NCBI GenBank assembly: GCA_009886815.1
Contig: QXYP01000175.1
Span: forward strand, 1-5,356
Direction: 5' to 3'
DNA: 5,356 nucleotides
Source of the DNA: Halieaceae bacterium
Lineage (GTDB): Bacteria; Pseudomonadota; Gammaproteobacteria; Pseudomonadales; Halieaceae
Part shown: positions 1-5,356 of the stretch, one piece after another
How positions within the stretch are numbered: the first letter of the stretch is position 1
Layout of the letters: each line of letters opens with the position of its first letter
Program-made: the position numbers and the translations under genes
Notes under the pieces: model-generated
Databases searched by the model: none
Seen by the model: only the letters and a program-made list of their open reading frames with translations
Told to the model about the DNA's origin: nothing

Positions 1-1
1 C

Positions 2-619
2 TGCACGGATTGGCCCGGCTTTGGGGCTCAGCGCAACCGGGCATTGACCTACTGCCAGCACGAATGGGTTCTGAATATCGATGCTGATGAGGAGATAACA
101 GAAAGTCTTAAGGCGGAAATCGACGACTTTTTGAGTCGCGACGCCATCGAAGAGACCCTGGTAAAAATTCCTTGGCAAACGATCCTATTTGGTAAACCGG
201 TTAACTTTGGTCGCTATGCGTCGCCTCAAGGGAAGCTATTTTTGAAGGAGGGGGCGCGTTTTAAAGATGCTGCGGTTCACGAGACCTTGATACTGCCCTC
301 CGAGAAAGTTCGTTGTTTAAAAGCCAAATTACGCCATTACAGTTGGCGCAATTATCGTCACCTGCAAGAGAAGCATGTTCAGTACGCCGCGCTCAGTGCT
401 GCAGATAAATTTAAGTCTGGAAAACGCAGTTCTTTAGCCTATGCGACCCTGCGATTTTTTACTGACTTTACTCAGCAGTACCTGCTTCGGTTGGGCTGTC
501 TTGATGGTTGGCGAGGATTTTTGCTGGCCATTGTTCTGGCGCAATATGCGTTCAATAAATACGCAGGATTGGTGGTTTTGCAGCGCACAATCCCTATCAC
601 GGAGCAGAGCTCGCTGTGA
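2..619 (+). CDS. Family 2 glycosyltransferase, WaaE/KdtX-like (5'-truncated by window edge)
   Basis: This is a probable LPS core glycosyltransferase using a nucleotide sugar donor at the cytoplasmic face of the inner membrane. The reading frame is open from base 2, giving 205 visible residues that end at TGA 617-619. It begins with CTDWPGFGAQRNRAL, which aligns with EWQGFSQQKAFAL in the next gene. The TTG at 44 is therefore an internal codon, not the start. By that alignment about 53 N-terminal residues, including the first nucleotide-binding strand, lie upstream of the window. Visible motifs are the DXD-type metal/sugar-nucleotide motif DADE at fragment residues 27-30, a VHE motif mid-protein, the HYSW...ADKFKSGKR block, and a hydrophobic C-terminal part with YLLR and GWRG that probably associates with the membrane. 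It lies directly upstream of a paralogue in the same orientation, so the two are probably co-transcribed. The family is well supported, but the exact acceptor sugar cannot be told from sequence. Confidence 0.88.
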   Translation, partial: CTDWPGFGAQRNRALTYCQHEWVLNIDADEEITESLKAEIDDFLSRDAIEETLVKIPWQTILFGKPVNFGRYASPQGKLFLKEGARFKDAAVHETLILPSEKVRCLKAKLRHYSWRNYRHLQEKHVQYAALSAADKFKSGKRSSLAYATLRFFTDFTQQYLLRLGCLDGWRGFLLAIVLAQYAFNKYAGLVVLQRTIPITEQSSL

Positions 620-674
620 TTAGGTGTTTGCCGGAGCGGCGCATTTGCGCAGTGGCGACCACACTACGGCCTTT

Positions 675-679
675 GGGAG
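675..679 (+). promoter_or_regulatory. Ribosome binding site that decides the start of the second glycosyltransferase
   Basis: GGGAG lies 10 bases before the GTG at 690. The only other candidate in the same frame, GTG at 624, sits 4 bases after the preceding stop codon and has no purine-rich element before it. This site and the position of the first conserved strand (VSVFIVTLNE) favour 690. Confidence 0.55.
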
Positions 680-689
680 TGATTACGCA

Positions 690-1451
690 GTGACCAAAGT
701 CAGCGTATTTATTGTCACCCTGAACGAAGCGGAAACTATTGGGGCCACCGTGCAAAGCGTGGCTGATTTTGATGAGGTTATCGTCGTTGATTCAGGTTCA
801 ACAGATGACACGGTGGCAATTGCCCGCCGTGAAGGCGCCCGGGTCGTGCACCACGAATGGCAAGGGTTTTCTCAACAAAAAGCCTTTGCATTGGGTTTGT
901 GCAGCAACGAATGGTGTTTGAATCTTGACGGTGACGAAGTTGTGCCGCCTGTGCTGCTGGGCGAATTGAAAGGTCTGATCGCGTCCAATCAATGGGATCT
1001 CATTCGCCTTCGGATTGAAGATATATTTATGGGTGCTCCCATGCACCCTAAGTCGCGCAAACGGGCCATTACGCGATGCTTTAGAAAATCACTGGTGCAG
1101 TACCCGACGGATCGCCGAGTTCATGAAAATATTCAGGGTAAGGGCCGATTAGTCACCACCGAGCAAACGCTGACCCACTGGGGTTATAACGACCTAGGGA
1201 TTTACGTGACCAAGCACATTAAGTATGCGAGGTTGCGGGCTGAAGATAAATTTCTTGCCGGTAAACGCTTTAATGGCCTGAAGTTAATGCTTATTTTCCC
1301 CATAACCTTTATCAAAGTTTACTTATTACGTGGACTGATACTGTCGGGCTGGCGCGGTTTGGTGCAATCGGTCGTGGAGTCGTTTTATGCCTTCCTGAAA
1401 GAGGCCTACCTATGGATTATCGAAAGGGAATCTGCCGGTCCTGACTCTTAA
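690..1451 (+). CDS. Family 2 glycosyltransferase, WaaE/KdtX-like LPS core enzyme
   Basis: This 253-residue protein is the usual size for the WaaE/KdtX group, which transfers a hexose to inner-core heptose. The GT-A fold motifs are in order: VSVFIVTLNEAETIG at 4-18, DSGSTDD at 34-40 (nucleotide binding), EWQGFSQQKAFAL at 56-68, and the DXD-type motif DGDE at 80-83. VHENI follows at about 144-148, then HW, KHIKYA and AEDKFLAGKR at 184-193. The C-terminus is hydrophobic (about 198-220), with YLLR and GWRG, and probably associates with the membrane. GTG 690 was chosen as start because of its ribosome binding site and because the family's first strand begins a few residues later. A GTG at 624 would add 22 non-conserved residues. 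The gene is a paralogue of the one upstream, 70 bases after its stop codon and probably in one operon with it. Donor and acceptor sugars are not determined. Confidence 0.9.
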   Translation: MTKVSVFIVTLNEAETIGATVQSVADFDEVIVVDSGSTDDTVAIARREGARVVHHEWQGFSQQKAFALGLCSNEWCLNLDGDEVVPPVLLGELKGLIASNQWDLIRLRIEDIFMGAPMHPKSRKRAITRCFRKSLVQYPTDRRVHENIQGKGRLVTTEQTLTHWGYNDLGIYVTKHIKYARLRAEDKFLAGKRFNGLKLMLIFPITFIKVYLLRGLILSGWRGLVQSVVESFYAFLKEAYLWIIERESAGPDS

Positions 1452-1458
1452 TGTCAGG
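1440..1458 (+). terminator. Weak hairpin over the stop codon of the second glycosyltransferase
   Basis: CCTGAC (1440-1445) and GTCAGG (1453-1458) form a perfect 6-bp stem with a 7-base loop that includes the TAA stop codon. What follows (GGTCTTGCTTATT) is only moderately T-rich, so this is a poor match to a classical intrinsic terminator. It may help end the transcript of the glycosyltransferase pair before the convergent gene. Confidence 0.3.
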
Positions 1459-1493
1459 GGTCTTGCTTATTAGGCGTGCTAAATGTGAGGGTT

Positions 1494-1532
1494 GCTAGAT
1501 TCCAGGGCTGCAAACGTCACGGGAATGCTAGC
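1494..1532 (-). terminator. Stem-loop just after the family 9 glycosyltransferase stop codon
   Basis: GCTAGATTCC (1494-1503) pairs with GGAATGCTAGC (1522-1532) through 10 base pairs with one bulged base (1527) and an 18-base loop. On the minus strand it starts two bases after the stop codon of the family 9 gene. There is no T-run after it on either strand, so termination would not be of the classical intrinsic type. It could instead be a 3'-end stabilising structure. Its placement between convergent genes supports some role in transcript ends, which is an inference. Confidence 0.3.
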
Positions 1533-1534
1533 CA

Positions 1535-2638
1535 TCAAAGGTCGCCTGATAGTGGCAGGGCACCTAATACGTCATCGACCTTGGTGATCACCTCAGATAA
1601 CGAAATATCCTGCATTAAATGCGCACCTTTGAGTCGCGTGCCCCACTTGGGGGTCTTCGCTGAATCCGAAAACAGACGCTGCAAGTTTTCATGGTAGGCG
1701 TCTACCGTCAGAGCCGGATAGAGATAAGGCCCGGTCCGTCGCGGGTTGCTGTGGGCATATAAACCGATGGTCGGCGTATTTTGGGTGACCGCCATGTGCG
1801 CAGTCCCGCTGTCAGGTGCTATGACGAGGCTGGCACCCGCAACGACTGCGAGGAGCTGTTTAAGGTTGGTTTGACCGGCGATATTTACCATGTTCGCTTC
1901 GGCCAAGTCGGCGATCTTTTGTGCCAAGTTCATTTCAGATGCGGCCGGTGATGCGGTTAGGACTACGGCATAACCAGAGGCTTGAAGGTGATCGGCAAGC
2001 GCCGCATAGCGATCAATCAACCAGTTACGCTCAGAATTACTGGCAGAGGGCGCAATGACGACATAGGGCTGATTTTGAGCCAAGCGCGAGTCGACCCAGG
2101 TTTGGTCGGCTTGAGGAATAGGAATTGACCACTTTGGGGTAAAAGCCGGAACACCCAACGCGTAGGCAAAGTGTTGAAAACCTTCGAGTACGTGGGGCGT
2201 CTCCGGCATTGGCACCCGTCGGTTTATGGCCAGGCCATGCAATTCTTTGGACAAGTGCTTGGGGAACCCCCACTTGATCTTCGCTGGCACAACTGCAGCC
2301 AATAGATTGGCCCGGAAAGAGACCTGCATGTGCAGCAACACATCAAAGGGGGCAGGGATCGCCTTGAGCACTTCTCGGAACCCCTTGAGCCCTTGTTTTT
2401 TATCGAAGATCACAAAGGTTATGCCGGGTAAATCGGCAATCAAGGCGGCTTCTGTGCGACCGATAATCCAGGTGATGTCATCTTCCGGCGCATGACGCTG
2501 TAGGGCTTGTACGGTTGCCACGGCATGGCAAACATCGCCAATTGCCGAGAGGCGAATTAAACCTATCCGGCGCCCCTTGGGTTTTATCATAGTGTCGATA
2601 TGCCCGTTTTTGAGTGTTGATTTGTCTTCGCGCCGCAT
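1535..2638 (-). CDS. Family 9 glycosyltransferase (heptosyltransferase-like, LPS inner core)
   Basis: This is a probable ADP-heptose:LPS heptosyltransferase-family enzyme with a GT-B fold, acting on the cytoplasmic side of the inner membrane. It has 367 residues from ATG 2636-2638. Evidence in order: the N-terminal family signature IGLIRLSAIGDVCHAV at 25-40, where D35 matches the catalytic Asp of heptosyltransferase I; FDVLLHMQVSFRANLLA in the acceptor domain at 98-114; the donor-domain strand VVIAPSASNSERNW at 193-206; and the donor-binding signature APDSGTAHMA at 274-283, followed by TPTIGLYAHSNPRRTGPY. An ATG at 2588-2590 (residue 17) is an equally possible start, giving 351 residues, nearer the usual family length. 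Neither start has a clear ribosome binding site. The gene is convergent with the family 2 pair and divergent from kdkA. It could be WaaC-, WaaF- or WaaQ-like; I cannot separate these by eye, so no symbol is given. Confidence 0.88.
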   Translation of the reverse strand: MRREDKSTLKNGHIDTMIKPKGRRIGLIRLSAIGDVCHAVATVQALQRHAPEDDITWIIGRTEAALIADLPGITFVIFDKKQGLKGFREVLKAIPAPFDVLLHMQVSFRANLLAAVVPAKIKWGFPKHLSKELHGLAINRRVPMPETPHVLEGFQHFAYALGVPAFTPKWSIPIPQADQTWVDSRLAQNQPYVVIAPSASNSERNWLIDRYAALADHLQASGYAVVLTASPAASEMNLAQKIADLAEANMVNIAGQTNLKQLLAVVAGASLVIAPDSGTAHMAVTQNTPTIGLYAHSNPRRTGPYLYPALTVDAYHENLQRLFSDSAKTPKWGTRLKGAHLMQDISLSEVITKVDDVLGALPLSGDL

Positions 2639-2677
2639 GGCAATCGAGTGCGGTTAGCTTTCAATGTGTTGGAAAAA

Positions 2678-2707
2678 ATAGTCAAACGTTTCGCCATTTA
2701 GTTGCAA
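2678..2707 (-). promoter_or_regulatory. Possible promoter for the family 9 glycosyltransferase
   Basis: On the minus strand, TTGCAA (2702-2707) is followed after 18 bases by GACTAT (2678-2683). This is a fair -35 element and a weak -10 element, about 40 bases before the ATG at 2638. It lies in the 152-base divergent region. TTGCAA is self-complementary, but I found no matching -10 box for kdkA on the plus strand. This is a low-confidence call. Confidence 0.22.
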
Positions 2708-2790
2708 GGCCTTCGATATCCCAAGGCGCCTAGTGTACGCTCAGTTAGGCAGGTAGCGGAAAGTGGTGTTTAAGCAGCGCCTGTAATGTA

Positions 2791-3540
2791 ATGCCGTCAA
2801 CGACGGGTGGCAATGTGAGTGTTTGTGACATGACAGCCGAAACAATCAACTGCGATTCTGGGCAAATATTGTTCGATGGGACCTGCGTCGAAAAGCCGAC
2901 GCCCGAGTTGTTTGATAGTGCAAATTGGCCAAACCGTGAGGCGATCACTGACGGTCGTGGAGCTGCGTATTTTGTTGAACATGAGAGCCGGCGGTGGCTA
3001 TTAAAGCCCTATTATCGCGGCGGCTTCATTCGAAATCTGGCTGAAAAATCTTACGTCTTTACCGGTTATGAACGGTCACGCATGTTTCGGGAGTTCCGGT
3101 TACTCCAGTTGTTGCGCTCTCGTGAGCTGCCGGTGCCCAAACCTGTTGCGGTGTTGGTTGAGCGTTCAGGTTGGCGCTATACCGGGGTTATTATTCTCGA
3201 GCGTCTCGAGAGCGTGACCTCGCTTCAGCATCTTGTAGAGGCTGCAGCCGTGCAGGCGACTCAGTGGCAATCGGTGGGCAAAGCCATAGCGTTATTTCAC
3301 AATAACGGGGTCAACCACAGTGATTTGAACGCCAGTAATATTCTGCTGCGTGGCAATGAGGTGTTTATCATCGACTTCGATGGCTGCACCTTAGTGCGTC
3401 ATTCCAGGGGGTCGTTTCGACGTAAGAACCTCGAGCGACTTCATCGCTCACTGCTTAAGCAACCGCAATTCTCCGAAGGGTTGTTATCTCAAGGTTGGCC
3501 GTTACTGACCGCGGCTTACCAGAGTCATGTCTCAAATTGA
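2791..3540 (+). CDS. kdkA: 3-deoxy-D-manno-octulosonic acid (Kdo) kinase KdkA
   Basis: KdkA transfers phosphate from ATP to the 4-hydroxyl of the Kdo attached to lipid A and so adds negative charge to the inner core. It works in the cytoplasm at the inner membrane. The 249-residue length fits the family, which is related to the WaaP and protein kinase-like fold. Motifs: YYRGGF at 74-79, followed by YVFTGYERSRMFREFRLL at 88-105; LPVPKPVA at 113-120; the catalytic loop HSDLNASNILL at 176-186 with D178 as the presumed base and N183 as metal ligand; and IIDFDGC at 193-199, whose Asp residues replace the kinase DFG motif. The C-terminal NLERLHRSLLK resembles Haemophilus KdkA. ATG 2791 is the first start in frame after a stop at 2746, but it has no clear ribosome binding site. 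GTG 2815 and ATG 2830 are alternatives. The gene is divergent from the family 9 gene and convergent with the amine oxidase. Confidence 0.92.
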   Translation: MPSTTGGNVSVCDMTAETINCDSGQILFDGTCVEKPTPELFDSANWPNREAITDGRGAAYFVEHESRRWLLKPYYRGGFIRNLAEKSYVFTGYERSRMFREFRLLQLLRSRELPVPKPVAVLVERSGWRYTGVIILERLESVTSLQHLVEAAAVQATQWQSVGKAIALFHNNGVNHSDLNASNILLRGNEVFIIDFDGCTLVRHSRGSFRRKNLERLHRSLLKQPQFSEGLLSQGWPLLTAAYQSHVSN

Positions 3541-3567
3541 CTGTAGCTTATAGCGACTGGGTTTAAC

Positions 3568-3584
3568 CGCTGCTAGAGGCAGCG
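3568..3584 (+). terminator. GC-rich hairpin downstream of kdkA
   Basis: CGCTGC (3568-3573) and GCAGCG (3579-3584) form a perfect 6-bp stem with a 5-base loop, starting 27 bases after the kdkA stop codon. The following TTGTCG is a poor T-tract. Read from the other strand, the stem is followed by GTTAAACC, also weak. It may act with the structures downstream, or in both directions between these convergent genes. Confidence 0.35.
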
Positions 3585-3588
3585 TTGT

Positions 3589-3598
3589 CGGGTACCCG
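3589..3598. repeat. Perfect 10-bp palindrome CGGGTACCCG
   Basis: CGGGTACCCG reads the same on both strands with no loop. It sits 4 bases after the GC-rich hairpin. It could be a protein-binding half-site pair or chance. No second copy is present in the window. Confidence 0.4.
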
Positions 3599-3618
3599 GT
3601 TATTGCAGGCTTTGCACT

Positions 3619-3651
3619 AAGCCGCGTATGGCCCTTTAAACGGCGGTTTTT
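3619..3651 (+). terminator. Candidate intrinsic terminator of kdkA
   Basis: AAGCCGC (3619-3625) can pair with GCGGTTT (3643-3649) through 7 base pairs including one G-T wobble. The loop is 17 bases and the run TTTTT spans 3647-3651. The stem overlaps the T-run and the loop is long, so it is not an ideal terminator, but it is the only stem with a T-run after kdkA. The 5' arm can instead pair with GGCTT at 3608-3612, forming a competing small hairpin. Confidence 0.42.
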
Positions 3652-3697
3652 CGGCTATCGTGACTATTTTCGGCTATCGCGGCTATCGCGGCTATCG
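3648..3697. repeat. Short tandem repeat, 9-bp unit CGGCTATCG, four copies
   Basis: CGGCTATCG occurs at 3652-3660 and then three times head to tail at 3671-3679, 3680-3688 and 3689-3697. The first copy and the first of the triplet share the longer 13-bp form TTTTCGGCTATCG (3648-3660 and 3667-3679), separated by TGACTA. All copies are identical. The array is non-coding. It lies between the kdkA terminator candidate and the 3' end of the amine oxidase gene, ending 13 bases from that gene's stop codon. The perfect identity suggests recent slippage or expansion, or a repeated binding site. No function is known to me. Confidence 0.9.
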
Positions 3698-3710
3698 CGA
3701 ATAGGGGTTG

Positions 3711-4982
3711 TTAGCCGGTGGCTGGGCTTACTGAGGTTTGCTCTAAATAACTTCGGATACGGTAGGCACTGTCTCGTCCGGAGGTCACGGCGCCTTCCAT
3801 CCAGCCATACCAACGCCGTGAGATATCGCCACCCGCAAAGATAATTGGGGGTGGGTTGTCCGCTAGTTGGTGCCAGCCTTCTTGTTGTCCTGGGGCGGCT
3901 GATAGCCACGTGCCCTGTGCCAGGGGGTCATTGACCCAGTCATGGGATAAAAAGTCGTTATGCCACTGCAGGTCGGGGTGCCTGGAGCGCACTGACTGCC
4001 ATGACTTTGCCAAGGCCTCATCGTGGGAGGGGTCGGCGACTGCAAAGGTGGCAATAGCAGACATCGAAGTGCCTTTGCGGCTGTAGACTTCAACCGCATT
4101 GGGCCATCCCGATGAGTGAATGGGTTCAGGACAACTGATTGAGGCCCAGCCTTTTGCCGCTGCGCCCGGATGCTGCTCTTGAATCACCCGGCGGGCGGCA
4201 GGGTCAATAGGAAAGTCCATTGTCAGAGAGGACATCACGTTAACGGGCAGGGCGATGATGAGTGCTTGTGCTACCAACGTTCCATTGGGCCCGGCAATTT
4301 CAACCCCTTCAGGGGTTTGGGTAATGCGTTGAGCGAGCCAATCTACCTGTATTGTTCCAGCCAGAGTTTTTGCAATCGCCAATGATAAGGCCTGCGCGCC
4401 TCCACCAATACGTTGTTCGTCGGCTTGAAAAGCTTCCTTTGTACCTCCAAAGGCCGCTACGTCGTGCAGCATATTGATGGTGCTGTAGCGATCGGGATCG
4501 GCCCCATGCAGGGCAAAACCGTCGGCTAAAAGTAAGTCTTTAGCGGCGTCACATTCGCAACGAACACGGAGATAGTCGGAGAACGGCTGATCTAGGTGCT
4601 CTACCGTTCGGTACCAGTCGGGGTTGTTGGGATTAATACGCGCGGCGTCGGTATCCACCCACGCCAACAAACGCTGATAGTCGGCATGAATATGTTGGGG
4701 CAGGGCGTTAACTAAGTCTTTAATGCCATCGGGGGCCTCGAGGGGCAAATGATAACGCTTAAGCTCTTCCACCATGGCGGTGTGGGCTGTTGGGATAACC
4801 CATTCTGCGCCAAGGTCAACGTTGAGGCCCGTATTGGCAAAAGGCACGGTCCATGTTCTTCCGCCAACGCGGTCACGGGCTTCGAGTAAGGTAACCTGCT
4901 TACCCGCAGCCATGAGCTCTCGGGCCGCCACAAGGCCCGCCAACCCAGCCCCAAGAACGGCGACTTCGGTTTTATTCGGCAT
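3711..4982 (-). CDS. FAD-dependent amine oxidase (flavin monoamine oxidase family)
   Basis: This is a flavoprotein that probably oxidises an amine using oxygen, releasing an aldehyde, ammonia and hydrogen peroxide. The substrate is unknown. The 423 residues fit the bacterial family. Motifs: N-terminal dinucleotide-binding VLGAGLAGLVAARELMAAG (9-27), ribose-binding E34, then RDRVGGRTW (36-44); the GAEWV block (58-62); GGGAQALSLAIA (193-204); IIALPVNVM (242-250); a probable flavin-proximal Lys at K277; and the C-terminal FAD motif FAGGDIS (382-388) followed by GWMEGAVTSG (393-402). By hand alignment with human MAO B, the covalent FAD cysteine is replaced by T358 and the two cage tyrosines by W359 and W394. 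FAD should thus be bound non-covalently. There is no signal peptide, so it is probably cytoplasmic. ATG 4982 is preceded by a strong ribosome binding site. It is convergent with kdkA, and no link to LPS synthesis is evident. Confidence 0.9.
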   Translation of the reverse strand: MPNKTEVAVLGAGLAGLVAARELMAAGKQVTLLEARDRVGGRTWTVPFANTGLNVDLGAEWVIPTAHTAMVEELKRYHLPLEAPDGIKDLVNALPQHIHADYQRLLAWVDTDAARINPNNPDWYRTVEHLDQPFSDYLRVRCECDAAKDLLLADGFALHGADPDRYSTINMLHDVAAFGGTKEAFQADEQRIGGGAQALSLAIAKTLAGTIQVDWLAQRITQTPEGVEIAGPNGTLVAQALIIALPVNVMSSLTMDFPIDPAARRVIQEQHPGAAAKGWASISCPEPIHSSGWPNAVEVYSRKGTSMSAIATFAVADPSHDEALAKSWQSVRSRHPDLQWHNDFLSHDWVNDPLAQGTWLSAAPGQQEGWHQLADNPPPIIFAGGDISRRWYGWMEGAVTSGRDSAYRIRSYLEQTSVSPATG

Positions 4983-4989
4983 GGTGAGT

Positions 4990-4995
4990 CTCCTT
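4990..4995 (-). promoter_or_regulatory. Strong ribosome binding site of the amine oxidase gene
   Basis: On the minus strand, AAGGAG lies 7 bases before the ATG at 4982. It is the best Shine-Dalgarno match in the window and fixes this start. Confidence 0.85.
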
Positions 4996-5022
4996 GGCCA
5001 CCCAACTTATCGCTAACAACTG

Positions 5023-5028
5023 ATTGTA
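5023..5028 (-). promoter_or_regulatory. Possible -10 element for the amine oxidase gene
   Basis: TACAAT on the minus strand lies about 40 bases before the amine oxidase start and matches the sigma-70 -10 consensus at five of six positions. No convincing -35 box is found 16-18 bases upstream of it. A second -10-like box, TATACT (5121-5126, minus strand), also lacks a good -35. Either could be used; neither is established. Confidence 0.22.
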
Positions 5029-5169
5029 CGCATGGGATCGTGTAATGGTGGTTTTACGCCATAGAGATCACTCAAGGTCTGTCTGACGCAGGTTTTAGGC
5101 GCGGTGGGAGGCCGCCTCAGAGTATAGACAGCATGGCCATTTGCACCGGGGGCTCAGTAAAGCAACTAC

Positions 5170-5199
5170 GGTGTTGGTGGTAGGTGGTGTTAGGTTAGG
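5170..5199 (+). repeat. G/T-rich tract with seven GG runs (possible two-tetrad quadruplex)
   Basis: GG pairs fall at 5170, 5176, 5179, 5183, 5186, 5193 and 5198, separated by short T-rich or A-containing loops. This could allow a two-layer G-quadruplex on the plus strand, but two-layer structures are usually weak and the tract may be simple compositional bias. It lies about 190 bases upstream of the amine oxidase start, on the strand opposite to that gene's coding strand. Confidence 0.35.
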
Positions 5200-5356
5200 C
5201 GCCCGCGCCCGCACCTGTAAGCACGCTGTGGCGCGGTTTATTTTATCAAGAGCGCTACCTGTAGGCGGTCGTGTTTAGTCTAAGCCCGCGGTGAGCTTCA
5301 GCATTCGATCAAGCTAACGGGCACTTCGAGCACGTTTATTGCCAGGCCGCCCCTTG

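Larger units (their letters stand above)
4983..5356. other. Non-coding stretch upstream of the amine oxidase gene
   Basis: No gene with a supported start, ribosome binding site or recognisable protein is seen here on either strand. It contains the amine oxidase leader, a G/T-rich tract with seven GG pairs (5170-5199), a doubled GCGCCC (5200-5211), and a short GC-rich inverted repeat AGGCG/CGCCT (around 5098-5117). On the minus strand, a frame open from the right edge ends at a stop codon at 5298-5300 after 18 codons (ending VPVSLIEC). It could be the tail of a gene lying outside the window, but is too short to judge. No tRNA or other RNA gene was recognised. Confidence 0.5.

Noticed and set aside
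44..46. TTG as the start codon of the first glycosyltransferase
   Set aside because: The frame continues to the left edge and encodes family-conserved residues (WPGFGAQRN) before this codon, so it is internal.
624..689. N-terminal extension of the second glycosyltransferase from GTG 624
   Set aside because: The 22 extra residues show no family similarity and the GTG lacks a ribosome binding site, whereas GTG 690 has one.
3196..3212. Two CTCGAG hexamers close together inside kdkA
   Set aside because: They encode the ordinary residues LERLE and are explained by codon choice within a conserved gene.
3652..3697. Possible CRISPR array formed by the CGGCTATCG copies
   Set aside because: The unit is only 9 bp, three copies are directly joined with no spacers, and no cas genes are nearby.
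3664..3909. Small minus-strand open frame ending in repeated RDS units
   Set aside because: It overlaps the 3' end of the amine oxidase in another frame, has no ribosome binding site, and its repeated tail is simply the 9-bp DNA repeat read in frame.
5298..5356. Tail of a minus-strand gene entering from the right edge
   Set aside because: Only 18 codons are visible, with no recognisable motif. Such a short open frame is expected by chance, so it is mentioned under the non-coding stretch only.
1..5356. A novel defence, mobile or phage-derived system
   Set aside because: All sizeable coding regions fit well-known enzyme families (LPS core synthesis and an amine oxidase). No integrase, transposase, terminal inverted repeats or toxin-antitoxin pair was seen.

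Overview
The window looks like part of a chromosomal lipopolysaccharide (LPS) inner-core locus from a Gram-negative bacterium, most likely a gammaproteobacterium of marine or environmental type. This rests on gene content: two WaaE/KdtX-type family 2 glycosyltransferases, a family 9 heptosyltransferase-like enzyme, and a Kdo kinase (KdkA), an enzyme known mainly from gammaproteobacteria such as Haemophilus and Vibrio. The taxonomic guess is an inference from protein families and even base composition. No rRNA or other marker gene is present.

Layout, left to right. At 2-619 (+) is the 3' portion of a family 2 glycosyltransferase whose first ~50 codons lie outside the window. At 690-1451 (+) is a complete second family 2 glycosyltransferase, clearly a paralogue of the first. 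At 1535-2638 (-) is a family 9 glycosyltransferase convergent with that pair. A 152-base divergent intergenic region separates it from kdkA at 2791-3540 (+). A 170-base convergent intergenic region follows, with several hairpins and a tandem 9-bp repeat (CGGCTATCG). At 3711-4982 (-) is an FAD-dependent amine oxidase with a strong ribosome binding site. The last ~370 bases hold no gene that can be supported.

How the genes fit together. Kdo is the first sugar attached to lipid A. KdkA phosphorylates Kdo in organisms that carry a single Kdo. Family 9 enzymes typically add heptoses to Kdo and the inner core. WaaE-like family 2 enzymes typically add a hexose to an inner-core heptose. The four genes therefore make sense as cytoplasmic or inner-membrane-face enzymes building a phosphorylated inner core, although they lie in at least three transcription units. 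The amine oxidase has no obvious tie to LPS synthesis and is probably just a neighbour.

I found no convincing sign of a previously undescribed system, mobile element, CRISPR array, RNA gene or phage gene. The points most worth a second look are the tandem 9-bp repeat beside a terminator-like hairpin, the paralogous glycosyltransferase pair, and the changed active-site residues of the amine oxidase.
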